This document shows, piece by piece, positions 53,409 to 60,655 of a stretch of 60,655 bases of DNA. Source of the DNA: CAYYAQ01 sp964469555 (GTDB lineage Bacteria; Planctomycetota; UBA1135; UBA2386); assembly GCA_964469555.1 (NCBI GenBank), contig CAYYAQ010000009.1, forward strand, positions 1-60,655. Direction: 5' to 3'. A program made the position numbers and the translations under genes. The notes beneath the pieces were generated by a model that was not told where the DNA came from, ran no database searches, and worked only from the letters and a program-made list of their open reading frames with translations. Every line of letters begins with the position of its first letter. Within the stretch, counting starts at the first letter, position 1.

Positions 53409-54737
53409 GTGAGAGTGTGGCTCACGATCTCCTGGCTGTTCGCGCGCGAAGTGATCCGCGCGGTGTTGGTGCCGTGGCACCTCCTCCTCTACTTGCCGCG
53501 GCGCAAGAAGTGGCAACAGGAGGCGAAGGACATGCTCGCCCAACCTCCCGTGCCGACCGACGGCGCTCTCGCGCTGGAGTTTGGCGCCCGTGCAAAGGGT
53601 CGCGGGAAGGTGTTCATCTCCGCCGGTGAGACGTCGGGAGAGTTGCACGCGACGAAAGTCATACGCGCCGTGCGTGAAATCGGCCACGACGCGACGTGGA
53701 CCTGCTTCGGTGGCCCGCAGCTGGAGGCGGAGGGAGCGACGCTGCTCTACCCATTGAGCGATCGCGCCGTGATGGGCGTCATGAGTGTCCTCGCGAGTCT
53801 GCCGTTCGTGTTGAAGGCCGTCGCGCGCTTCATTCGGATGCTCGACGAAGACCCACCAGACCTCGTCGTGTTCGTCGATTATCCCGGGCTGCACCTCGTG
53901 CTCGCGCGCCTCGCGCGCAGGCGCGGCATCGAGGTCCTCCACTACATCGCTCCGCAGTACTGGGCGTGGGCGCCGTGGCGAATGCACCGCTACAAGCGCA
54001 GCTTCAGCGCGACGCTGACCATCCTTCCCTTCGAAACGACGTTTTTTGGACGTGCTGGAATTCCTTGCGAGTACGTCGGGCACCCGCTGCTCGACCAGAA
54101 CCCGCGACCGCCATCGAATCCTGAAGCGACGAGCTCGGATGAGTCGACGACGCTGTGCCTTCTCCCTGGCAGCCGACGCAAGGAGATCCTCGCCAACCTC
54201 CCCGGCATGATCCGGGTCGCGAAACAACTGCGGTCGACGCATACGAACGCAAATGTCGTGGTCCTTCACGTAGACCCGCGGCGAATACCGCTGATCGAAG
54301 AACTGCTGCGAACCCACGACGCGGCGTTCGTCGAGTTTCGACAGGGCCCGATCGGTGCGGCCCTGTCGACGGCGAGGGTCGTCCTGGCGAAGTCCGGCAC
54401 CGGTTCGCTCGAGGCCTGCCTGCACCGGACCCCCACGGTCGTCGTTTACAAACTCGGGGGCGCCTTCTCGAGCTTCTTCACGCGCAACTTCATCAGCGTA
54501 CCCTGGATAGCGTCGGCCAATCTGATCGCCGGTCGGCAGGTGATTCCCGAGTATTGCTTCCAGCGGGACGAGATCTGGAGCGACGTGACGCGTTCGGTGA
54601 TCGACTTGTGGGACAACACTACGATTCGGCGAAACTGCCTGGCTGGATTCGATGAAGTCTGCGATCGTCTCGGCGATCCAGGCGCGAGCGCCCGCGTCGC
54701 CAAGTGGATCCTCCCGTTCTGCGAAGTTTCATCATGA
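53409..54737 (+). CDS. lpxB: Lipid-A-disaccharide synthase
   Basis: A 442-residue GT19 glycosyltransferase making the lipid A disaccharide from UDP-2,3-diacylglucosamine and lipid X. Start GTG 53409, 2 bp past the permease stop. An N-terminal membrane-associated helix of about 60 residues precedes the GETSGELHA motif. Other signatures: VFVDYPGLHLVLARLARRRG, HYIAPQYWAWAPWRMHRYKR and PGSRRKEI. Implies a lipid A outer membrane. The stop overlaps ubiD (ATGA). Confidence 0.92.
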   Translation: MRVWLTISWLFAREVIRAVLVPWHLLLYLPRRKKWQQEAKDMLAQPPVPTDGALALEFGARAKGRGKVFISAGETSGELHATKVIRAVREIGHDATWTCFGGPQLEAEGATLLYPLSDRAVMGVMSVLASLPFVLKAVARFIRMLDEDPPDLVVFVDYPGLHLVLARLARRRGIEVLHYIAPQYWAWAPWRMHRYKRSFSATLTILPFETTFFGRAGIPCEYVGHPLLDQNPRPPSNPEATSSDESTTLCLLPGSRRKEILANLPGMIRVAKQLRSTHTNANVVVLHVDPRRIPLIEELLRTHDAAFVEFRQGPIGAALSTARVVLAKSGTGSLEACLHRTPTVVVYKLGGAFSSFFTRNFISVPWIASANLIAGRQVIPEYCFQRDEIWSDVTRSVIDLWDNTTIRRNCLAGFDEVCDRLGDPGASARVAKWILPFCEVSS

Positions 54738-56533
54738 GCGGCCTGTCAGATCTACGCGCGCTGCTGGATGTCCTGCGAAGTGAGGACGAGCTCGTCACCA
54801 TCGACGCGCTCGTGGACCCCGACCTCGAGGTCGCGGAGATCCACCGCCGGGTGATCGCCGCGGGCGGGCCAGCGCTGTTGTTCACGAACGTCCGCGGAGC
54901 TGCCTGGCCCCTCGTCACGAACTTGTTCGGGACCACGCGCCGCGTCGAGCTGGCGTTCGGACCGAGGCCCATGCAGTTGGTCGAGCGGCTCGCCGCGCTA
55001 CCGCAAACGCTCATGCCGCCGACACTGGGCAACCTCTGGCAGCACCGAGACGTGGTGACGACCCTCCTCAAGACTGGGATGCGGCGACGACGGCGCGGCC
55101 CGGTCACCAAAATCGCCGAGCGGGAACCGGCTCTCGACCGGCTGCCCCTGATTCGGGCGTGGCCCGAGGACGGAGGAGCCTTCATCACGCTCCCTCTCGT
55201 CTACACAGAGCATCCCGGCGGGCTCGGCAGCAACCTCGGAATGTACCGGGTTCAGCGCTACACGGAGGACACGGTCGGCCTGCACATGCAGATCCACCGC
55301 GGGGGCGGATTCCACCTCGCCGAGTACGAGCGGCTCGGACGCCCGATGCCCGTCAACATCCACGTCGGTGGTGCGCCCGCGCTGATCTTCGCCGCGATCG
55401 CGCCGCTACCGGAAAACGTGCCCGAGCTGCTTCTGGCTTCCCTGATGACGGGAAGTCGCCTGCCCATGGCGGACAACCCGCTCGGCACGCTGCCCGTCGC
55501 CGCGGATGCGGAGTTCGTGCTCGTCGGCGAAGTCATGCCCGGAGAGAAGCACCCCGAGGGCCCGTTTGGAGACCACTACGGCTACTACTCGCTACAACAC
55601 GACTACCCACTCGTGCAAGTCCGCGGCCTCCTGCGCCGGAAGGACCCCATCCTGCCCGCGACGGTCGTCGGCAAACCGCGGCAGGAAGATTCCTTTCTCG
55701 GGGACTACCTGCAGGCACTCCTCGCCCCGCTGATCAAGCTGGCGATGCCATCCGTGCGAGACATCTGGGCGTACGGCGAAACCGGGTACCACAGTCTCGC
55801 CGCCGCGGTCGTACGCGAGCGCTACAAGCGCGAAGCGATGATGAGCGCGTTCCGCATCCTCGGCGAGGGTCAGTTGTCGCTGACGAAGTTCCTGCTCGTG
55901 ACCGACCGGGACATCGACCTCCGCGATTTCCCTCGCACGCTAGAACACGTTCTCGCCCGCTGCGACTTCGAGACGGATCTGTTCATCCTGTCCAACCTGT
56001 CGATGGACACCCTCGACTACGCAGGCCCGACCGTGAACGAAGGCAGCAAGGGCGTGCTCCTCGGCCTAGGAGAGCCCGTCCGCGACCTCCCGCGCGAGTT
56101 TGGCGGTCAGCTCCCAGTCGGATTCGCGGAGCCGCGGGTGTTCTGCGGAGGTTGCCTCGTCATCTCCGGCCCATCGTACGACTCGGAGCCCGCCGCCGCC
56201 GCGCGTCTGGCCGCCGCGGACGCAGTCAGCGCCTGGCCTCTGGTCGTGTTGTGTGACGACGCCAAAAAAGCAACGCGGAGCTCGATCAACTTCCTTTGGA
56301 CCACGTTCACGCGTTTCGAACCGGCTGCCGACATCCACAGCGCCGAGGTGCGAGTCGTGCGCGGCCACCTGGTCCGCGGCGCCCCCATCGTGATCGACTC
56401 GCGCGCCAAGCCCACGTATCCCGACGAACTGTTCGCGCATCCTGATACAGCGCAGCTCGTCGGTGAACGCTGGCGGGAGTATTTCCCCGGCGGCCAGGAG
56501 ATGGGCGACAGCGACAGAGCGCACCTGGACTAG
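54734..56533 (+). CDS. ubiD: UbiD-family decarboxylase
   Basis: A 599-residue prenylated-FMN-dependent decarboxylase. Start ATG 54734, overlapping lpxB by ATGA. Motifs: HRVIAAGG to NLFGTTRRVELAFG, NLGMYRVQRYTEDT (metal and cofactor binding), PEGPFGDHYGYYS with the conserved Glu-Gly-Pro-Phe-Gly-Asp, and KFLLVTDRDIDLRD. The role in ubiquinone or menaquinone-related aromatic decarboxylation is likely; a ubiX prenyltransferase is not nearby. The length is larger than E. coli UbiD (497). Stop TAG overlaps the opposing kinase stop in CTAG. Confidence 0.9.
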   Translation: MSGLSDLRALLDVLRSEDELVTIDALVDPDLEVAEIHRRVIAAGGPALLFTNVRGAAWPLVTNLFGTTRRVELAFGPRPMQLVERLAALPQTLMPPTLGNLWQHRDVVTTLLKTGMRRRRRGPVTKIAEREPALDRLPLIRAWPEDGGAFITLPLVYTEHPGGLGSNLGMYRVQRYTEDTVGLHMQIHRGGGFHLAEYERLGRPMPVNIHVGGAPALIFAAIAPLPENVPELLLASLMTGSRLPMADNPLGTLPVAADAEFVLVGEVMPGEKHPEGPFGDHYGYYSLQHDYPLVQVRGLLRRKDPILPATVVGKPRQEDSFLGDYLQALLAPLIKLAMPSVRDIWAYGETGYHSLAAAVVRERYKREAMMSAFRILGEGQLSLTKFLLVTDRDIDLRDFPRTLEHVLARCDFETDLFILSNLSMDTLDYAGPTVNEGSKGVLLGLGEPVRDLPREFGGQLPVGFAEPRVFCGGCLVISGPSYDSEPAAAARLAAADAVSAWPLVVLCDDAKKATRSSINFLWTTFTRFEPAADIHSAEVRVVRGHLVRGAPIVIDSRAKPTYPDELFAHPDTAQLVGERWREYFPGGQEMGDSDRAHLD

Positions 56534-57304
56534 GAACTCGCGAGGCGCGCAAGCCACTTGCGCGCGAGGCGGTCCACGAGCCGTGGCGCGTCCGGGTTGC
56601 AGTTCGGCAGAAGGACGACGAACACCGCCCCGCCAATCTTGTTGTCTTCACAGCGGATCTGGCCACCGTGGGCTTTGACGATCTCCTTGCAGATCGCCAG
56701 GCCCAGACCGGTGCCATCGGGACGATCCGTCAGGACGTCCCCGAGCTGCACGAACTTGTCGAAAATCCGGGACTTGTCCTCGTCGGGCATGCCTGGGCCC
56801 CGATCTGCGACCCGGATTTCGTAGCCGAGATCCGTGGATCGGAGCGTGACGGACGCACACTGGTCGGGTGAGAACTTCCGCGCGTTGTCGATCAGGCTGT
56901 CGATCATCAGACGGATGCGGCTCGCTCCACCGCGGAACCGGCACGCGCCCTCCGGCAAGTCGAGACTCACGTCTTCTGGCGCCATATCCGCGGCGGACCG
57001 AACGACGTCCGTGAGGTCCGTGTCCTCGAGCATCCACTGGCCCGCGCCGCTCTGGATCCTCGCCAGATCGAGAAGTTGGTGAATCAGATCGCGCAGGCGC
57101 TCCGACTGGTGCTGGATGGTCTCGAGGAACTCGGATTCGGCGGGCGAATTCCTCGCGAGCATCGGGTTCCAGGACATCCGCAACGTGAGCGGCGGGATGG
57201 CGCGGTGGATCGGCGAAGGACGACCGCTCGACCCATCGGAAGAGTAGCTGCGCGATCCGGCTCAGCGGCGCTGCACGTCCAGCGTCCGAGCCCGAGGTTG
57301 ACAT
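56530..57304 (-). pseudogene. Sensor histidine kinase remnant
   Basis: The kinase core is intact: dimerisation helix (EFLETIQHQSERLRDLIHQL), N-box DSLIDNARKFSPD, G1 VADRGPGMPDEDKSRIFDKF, G2 GTGLGLAICKEIVKAHGG. Upstream, the H-box is only doubtfully present as HRAIPPLT, and an in-frame stop lies about 80 bp before the first TTG. ATG 57304 opens a different frame (MSTSGSDAGRAAPLSRIAQL), so a frameshift or deletion at about 57190-57225 removed the sensor part. Reading it as a genuine small cytosolic kinase is possible, but less likely. It is 46 bp downstream of dapE. Confidence 0.6.
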
Positions 57305-57350
57305 GAACTCCCCAAAAACCGGAAACGGGGAAACGGGAGCCGCGCCCAGA

Positions 57351-58436
57351 CTATTCGAAGATCCAGGCGTTCAGCGTCGCCAGGGCGCTCTCGATCGCCG
57401 CAATCGAAACCCATTCGCCCGCCTGATGCGCCTGCGCGGTGGCGCCCGGGCCCCAGTTGACGGCGTCGATGCCGAGGTTCGAGAGTCGCCCGACGTCGGT
57501 CCACGCCTGCTTCGCGCGGACCTCGATGTCGCCGGCAGCGGTGCGGAGATCCTGTAGCAGTGCATTGTCGCCGCACACGCGACCAGCGGGGCAGAAATCC
57601 AGGAGTTCCCAAGTGGCCTGGTCGCCGATCAGGTCGGCGAGCCGCGCGCGCACCGCGGCCTCGTCTTTGTCTGGCGAGAAGCGGTAGTTGACATTCAGCA
57701 CGAACTCGTCGGGCACGACATTTCGAGCGCCGCGGAAGGCGACGGTCGTCGTCTGCAGCACCTCGTAGAACGTGAGCCCGTGGAACTCGTGCGGCTCCCG
57801 CTCGAGACCCGCGAGCTGCGACAGGAACGCAGCCGACTTGTGGATCGCGTTCTCACCCTGCCATGGTCGTGCGGAGTGCGCGCGCTTGCCGGCGAACGTG
57901 ACCTTCGCGTGCGACGTGCCCAGACAACCGAGTTCGATGTGGTTGTCGGTCGGCTCCATGCACACCGCGAGATCCGTGCGGTCGAACCAGTCGCGGGCGG
58001 CATCGTAGACCAGCGGCATCTCGCTGTCGTCGAAGGGTCCTTCTTCCTTGGCGTAGAGAATCCCGACCAGGTTGTACCTGCTCTCCCGATTGGCGCTGCG
58101 CTCGATCGCGTCGAGCAGCAACGCGTCGGCGGCCTTCATGTCAGAGGCGCCCAGCCCGTAGAGTTTGTCGTCCTCGCGGCGGACAGGGCTCTCGGAGAGC
58201 TTCGGCACCGTGTCCGTGTGACCGACGAGCATGAGGGTCGGCTTGTCGGGATCCGGCGCGTGCATCGCAAAACACATGCTGTGCCCAGCCCGGACCAACG
58301 TGTGCGGATCGACAGACCGCAGACGTTTCTCGAGCCAATCGCCGATGGCCCCCTCGTCGCCGTACACGCTCTCGATGCCGAGCAGTTGCTCCGTCAGACG
58401 CAGGACCCGGTCAATTCCACTGGCGTGATCAGACAT
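57351..58436 (-). CDS. dapE: Succinyl-diaminopimelate desuccinylase
   Basis: A 361-residue M20-family di-zinc hydrolase removing succinate from N-succinyl-LL-diaminopimelate. Metal sites: LVGHTDTVP (His, Asp), GLGASDMKAADALLLDA, AKEEGPF, and ARPWQGENAIHK. Actinobacterial-type DapE length. Start ATG 58436 shares one base with the dapD stop. Part of dapC-dapD-dapE. Confidence 0.9.
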   Translation of the reverse strand: MSDHASGIDRVLRLTEQLLGIESVYGDEGAIGDWLEKRLRSVDPHTLVRAGHSMCFAMHAPDPDKPTLMLVGHTDTVPKLSESPVRREDDKLYGLGASDMKAADALLLDAIERSANRESRYNLVGILYAKEEGPFDDSEMPLVYDAARDWFDRTDLAVCMEPTDNHIELGCLGTSHAKVTFAGKRAHSARPWQGENAIHKSAAFLSQLAGLEREPHEFHGLTFYEVLQTTTVAFRGARNVVPDEFVLNVNYRFSPDKDEAAVRARLADLIGDQATWELLDFCPAGRVCGDNALLQDLRTAAGDIEVRAKQAWTDVGRLSNLGIDAVNWGPGATAQAHQAGEWVSIAAIESALATLNAWIFE

Positions 58437-59251
58437 CAGACACTGACCGCAAACTCGCGAAGCGTGTCGTTCAAACTGGTCTTGAGGTCCGTCGACACCT
58501 TGCGCTTGCCTATGATCAGGGCGCACGGCACCTGGAACTCGCCGGCCTTGAACTGTTTCGGTATCGTGCCAGGAATGACGACGGAGTTGGGCGGCACCTT
58601 GCCCTTCGTGATCGTGGGTTCGTCGCCGGTGACATCCACGATCGACGTGCTCGCCGTCAGCACGACGTTCGCGCCGAGTACGGCGCGCTCGCCCACCGAG
58701 CAGCCTTCGACGACGATCGAACGGGACCCGAGGAAGGCCCCGTCCTCGACGATGACGGGGCGCGCTCCCGCGGGTTCGAGGACGCCACCGATCCCGACGC
58801 CACCGCTGAGGTGCACATTCGCCCCGATCTGCGCGCAGGATCCGACGGTGGCCCACGTGTCGACCATCGTCCCGGAGCCGACGCGGGCGCCGATGTTGAC
58901 GAAGCTCGGCATCACGACGACACCGGGTTCGATGTAGGCGCCGTAGCGCACGGTGCCGGTCGGCACGACGCGCACCTTCGCGGCCTGAAGGTCACGCTTG
59001 AGCGGAACCTTGTCGTAGAACTGGTATGGCCCGACGTCCATCACCCCCATCTCGGCGACGGAGAAGTAGAGGGTGCAGGCCTTTTGCAGCCAACCGTGAA
59101 CGATCCAGTCGCCATCGCCGGGTTCGGCGACCCGCGCCTCGCCCTTGTCGAGCATCTCGACGGCGGTGAGCACCGCATCGCGGTAGTCGTCCTGCTTCAG
59201 GAGTTCACGATTCGCGAACGCTTCATCGATCTTCTTGTCGAGGTCGGTCAT
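58436..59251 (-). CDS. dapD: Tetrahydrodipicolinate N-succinyltransferase
   Basis: A 271-residue left-handed beta-helix acyltransferase using succinyl-CoA. Hexapeptide repeats run through the middle (VVMPSFVNIGARVGSGTMVD, TVGSCAQIGANVHLSGGVGI), and the N-terminal helical domain and C-terminal end match DapD. Start ATG 59251 lies 63 bp downstream of dapC. Trimeric enzyme of the succinylase branch. Confidence 0.95.
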   Translation of the reverse strand: MTDLDKKIDEAFANRELLKQDDYRDAVLTAVEMLDKGEARVAEPGDGDWIVHGWLQKACTLYFSVAEMGVMDVGPYQFYDKVPLKRDLQAAKVRVVPTGTVRYGAYIEPGVVVMPSFVNIGARVGSGTMVDTWATVGSCAQIGANVHLSGGVGIGGVLEPAGARPVIVEDGAFLGSRSIVVEGCSVGERAVLGANVVLTASTSIVDVTGDEPTITKGKVPPNSVVIPGTIPKQFKAGEFQVPCALIIGKRKVSTDLKTSLNDTLREFAVSV

Positions 59252-59314
59252 GGCACTACCGTCCGTTCTTACCCTGTTGGAGGTGTGGAACCAGAGCGGG
59301 GCGGAAGAATTGGG

Positions 59315-60448
59315 CTATCGCGGCCAGATCGCCGAAGCTTCCTGGCACTGGTCAAGGGTCGGAACGAGAGCGAGGCGGAGAAACTCATCCTGACCCTCGC
59401 CGAAGAACGAACCCGGCGAGCACAGGATGCCCTTCTCGAGCAGCTCTTCGGAGTAGCTCTCGCCGGTCTTGCCCTCGGGAACCCTCGTCCAGAGGAAGAG
59501 CGTCGCGCTCCCCGGATAGACCTCCAGGCCGAGCTCCGCGAACAGGTCCAGGAAGACCTGGCGCTTCGCCATGAAAAGCCGCCGCCGCTCTTCGACGTGA
59601 TCGCCATCCTGCCAGGCCGCGGCTGCAGCGTGCTGCACCATGTCGGTCGGCGCCAATCCCATGCCCGCGCGGTACCGTCGATAAAAGGCGAGGAGTTCCG
59701 CATCGCCGGTGATGAATCCCGAACGGTAGCCGGTCATCCCCGAACGCTTGCTGAGGGAGTGCATCACCAGGCAGCCCTCCCGACCGAACTCGAGCAGACT
59801 GCGTGGCGCCTCTTCGTAGTAGAGGTCGACGTAACACTCGTCCGACACCAGCACGAACCCGTACTCGGCCCGCGCCGCAATCCACTTCTCGAACAACTCA
59901 GCGGGCATCAACTGGCCGGTCGGGTTGTGGGGATAGTTCAGGAACACGACCGCGGCCCGCGACAACACCTCGCCACCGACCGCGTCCGGATCGAGCAGAT
60001 ACGAGTTTTCCGCGTTGAGGTTGACCGCGTGCAACTGCCCCTCGGCGAACAACCCACCGATCTCGAACACGGGATAGGCGGGCTCCCCGTACACGACGAG
60101 GTCACGGTCTTCCTGCGGATCCAGGAACACCATGGGCAGATGGAAGATGGCCTCCTTGCTGCCCTGGGTCGGCAGGATCTCCGTGTCCGGATCGACAGCC
60201 ACCCCGAAACGTCGCTGGAGATACCCCGCCGCGGCCTGGCGCATGGCCTTCAATCCGGTCACCTTCGGATACTGACTGACCTCGGCGAGACCCGCCTTGC
60301 AGGCCTCCCGCACGAACGCCGGCGTCGGCTCGCGCGGATCTCCGGTGCCGAAATCGTAGATCGTCAGGCCCCGGGCGACCGCTTCGGCCTTGAACTGGTC
60401 GAGGCGAACCATGGGATAGGTCTTCAGGTCGCGCAGCCTCCGGTTCAT
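59315..60448 (-). CDS. dapC: Class I/II PLP aminotransferase, probable succinyldiaminopimelate transaminase
   Basis: A 377-residue aminotransferase from ATG 60448. Motifs: YDFGTGDPREPTP, NYPHNPTG, VLVSDECYVDLYYEE and PLP lysine in SLSKRSGMTGYRSGF. Family alone does not fix substrate, but its place before dapD and dapE indicates the DapC reaction (N-succinyl-2-amino-6-oxopimelate). Together with dapD and dapE, three of the four succinylase steps are here. Longer start at 60484 is unlikely. Confidence 0.88.
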   Translation of the reverse strand: MNRRLRDLKTYPMVRLDQFKAEAVARGLTIYDFGTGDPREPTPAFVREACKAGLAEVSQYPKVTGLKAMRQAAAGYLQRRFGVAVDPDTEILPTQGSKEAIFHLPMVFLDPQEDRDLVVYGEPAYPVFEIGGLFAEGQLHAVNLNAENSYLLDPDAVGGEVLSRAAVVFLNYPHNPTGQLMPAELFEKWIAARAEYGFVLVSDECYVDLYYEEAPRSLLEFGREGCLVMHSLSKRSGMTGYRSGFITGDAELLAFYRRYRAGMGLAPTDMVQHAAAAAWQDGDHVEERRRLFMAKRQVFLDLFAELGLEVYPGSATLFLWTRVPEGKTGESYSEELLEKGILCSPGSFFGEGQDEFLRLALVPTLDQCQEASAIWPR

Positions 60449-60578
60449 GCCTCCTGTTCTCGCCCGCCGCACCGGGAGAAGCAAAAAGAAAGGCGCCGGA
60501 TTCTTGGCCGCCGAACAGCGGATCTGGGAGGATCTCGCCCAACCGAGGGGCTGCGCATCGCGTGGGTTTTTGATCCAA

Positions 60579-60596
60579 AGTCAAAATATTTCGACT
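60579..60596. promoter_or_regulatory. AT-rich near-palindrome in the dapC upstream region
   Basis: AGTCAAAATATTTCGACT is an 18-bp palindrome with a single mismatched pair (A60583 and C60592). It lies in an AT-rich island 22 bp before a putative plus-strand start at 60618 and 131 bp before dapC, so a divergent operator is possible. Confidence 0.35.
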
Positions 60597-60617
60597 GCCC
60601 TTGAATGATCGTCCCCC

Positions 60618-60655
60618 ATGTCAGGTAGCCGTGCTCCTTTGACCGTCGCAGAAGA
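60618..60655 (+). CDS. Start of a CDS cut by the right edge
   Basis: ATG 60618 opens a reading frame that stays open to the end of the window (MSGSRAPLTVAEE). Being so short, only its position after an AT-rich divergent region supports it. Confidence 0.35.
   Translation, partial: MSGSRAPLTVAE

Overview
The window is a GC-rich, gene-dense bacterial chromosome segment of about 60.7 kb. It holds one tRNA, roughly fifty protein genes and three 10-N scaffold gaps (1625-1634, 38188-38197, 48940-48949), so it comes from a draft, probably metagenome-derived, assembly. Gene content suggests a Gram-negative, probably marine member of the Planctomycetota or a close relative. The pointers are lpxB (lipid A), at least nine predicted lipoproteins, a PEP-CTERM protein, NPCBM and large VWA membrane proteins, a groEL-groES-groEL-dnaJ-grpE cluster, two sodium/ion antiporter-type transporters, many GTG/TTG starts and weak Shine-Dalgarno sites. 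The phylum is inferred from gene style, not from a marker gene.

Layout. 0-4.5 kb: a ClpP-class membrane serine protease cut by the left edge, a small membrane protein, tRNA-Leu(UAG), a 7Fe ferredoxin, then an overlapping ThiF/MoeB-like E1 and cysteine desulfurase pair (sulfur mobilisation). 4.4-11 kb: a secreted helical-repeat protein diverging from a 1218-residue protein with DUF4388, a tandem MshEN-type cyclic-di-GMP motif, a TM helix, PEGA and a PQQ propeller; then a lipoprotein with a PEP-CTERM tail and a HEAT lipoprotein. 11-22.5 kb: asnS with a coupled thioredoxin-fold protein, an NhaC-type antiporter, two paralogous Ig-like lipoproteins, and a UspA-transporter pair. 22.6-32.3 kb: an alpha/alpha-toroid lipoprotein, RlmL-like methyltransferase, a GT-C-like membrane protein, a MORN-CAP protein, YjbQ and a SMUG1-type uracil-DNA glycosylase, interspersed with damaged genes. 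32.6-39.7 kb: a reprolysin-like metalloprotease, a lipase-like hydrolase and VWA/NPCBM envelope proteins. 40-46.6 kb: the chaperone operon plus an FmdB zinc ribbon and a lipoprotein. 46.6-51 kb: a BNR-propeller protein coupled to a DUF4198-like lipoprotein, and trkA. 51.1-56.5 kb: a tightly overlapping run of glutamine amidotransferase, ABC ATPase, ABC permease, lpxB and ubiD. 56.5-60.6 kb: a damaged histidine kinase followed by dapE, dapD and dapC of the succinylase branch of lysine/diaminopimelate synthesis.

Two themes stand out. First, the 5984-9640 protein looks like a transmembrane receptor linking cytoplasmic c-di-GMP sensing to a periplasmic PEGA/PQQ-propeller module. Second, several ordinary genes (YheT hydrolase, double-thioredoxin protein, GNAT, MiaE, histidine kinase) carry internal deletions and frameshifts with both flanks still recognisable. 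This means either local gene decay or, perhaps more likely given the N gaps, systematic short deletions made during assembly.
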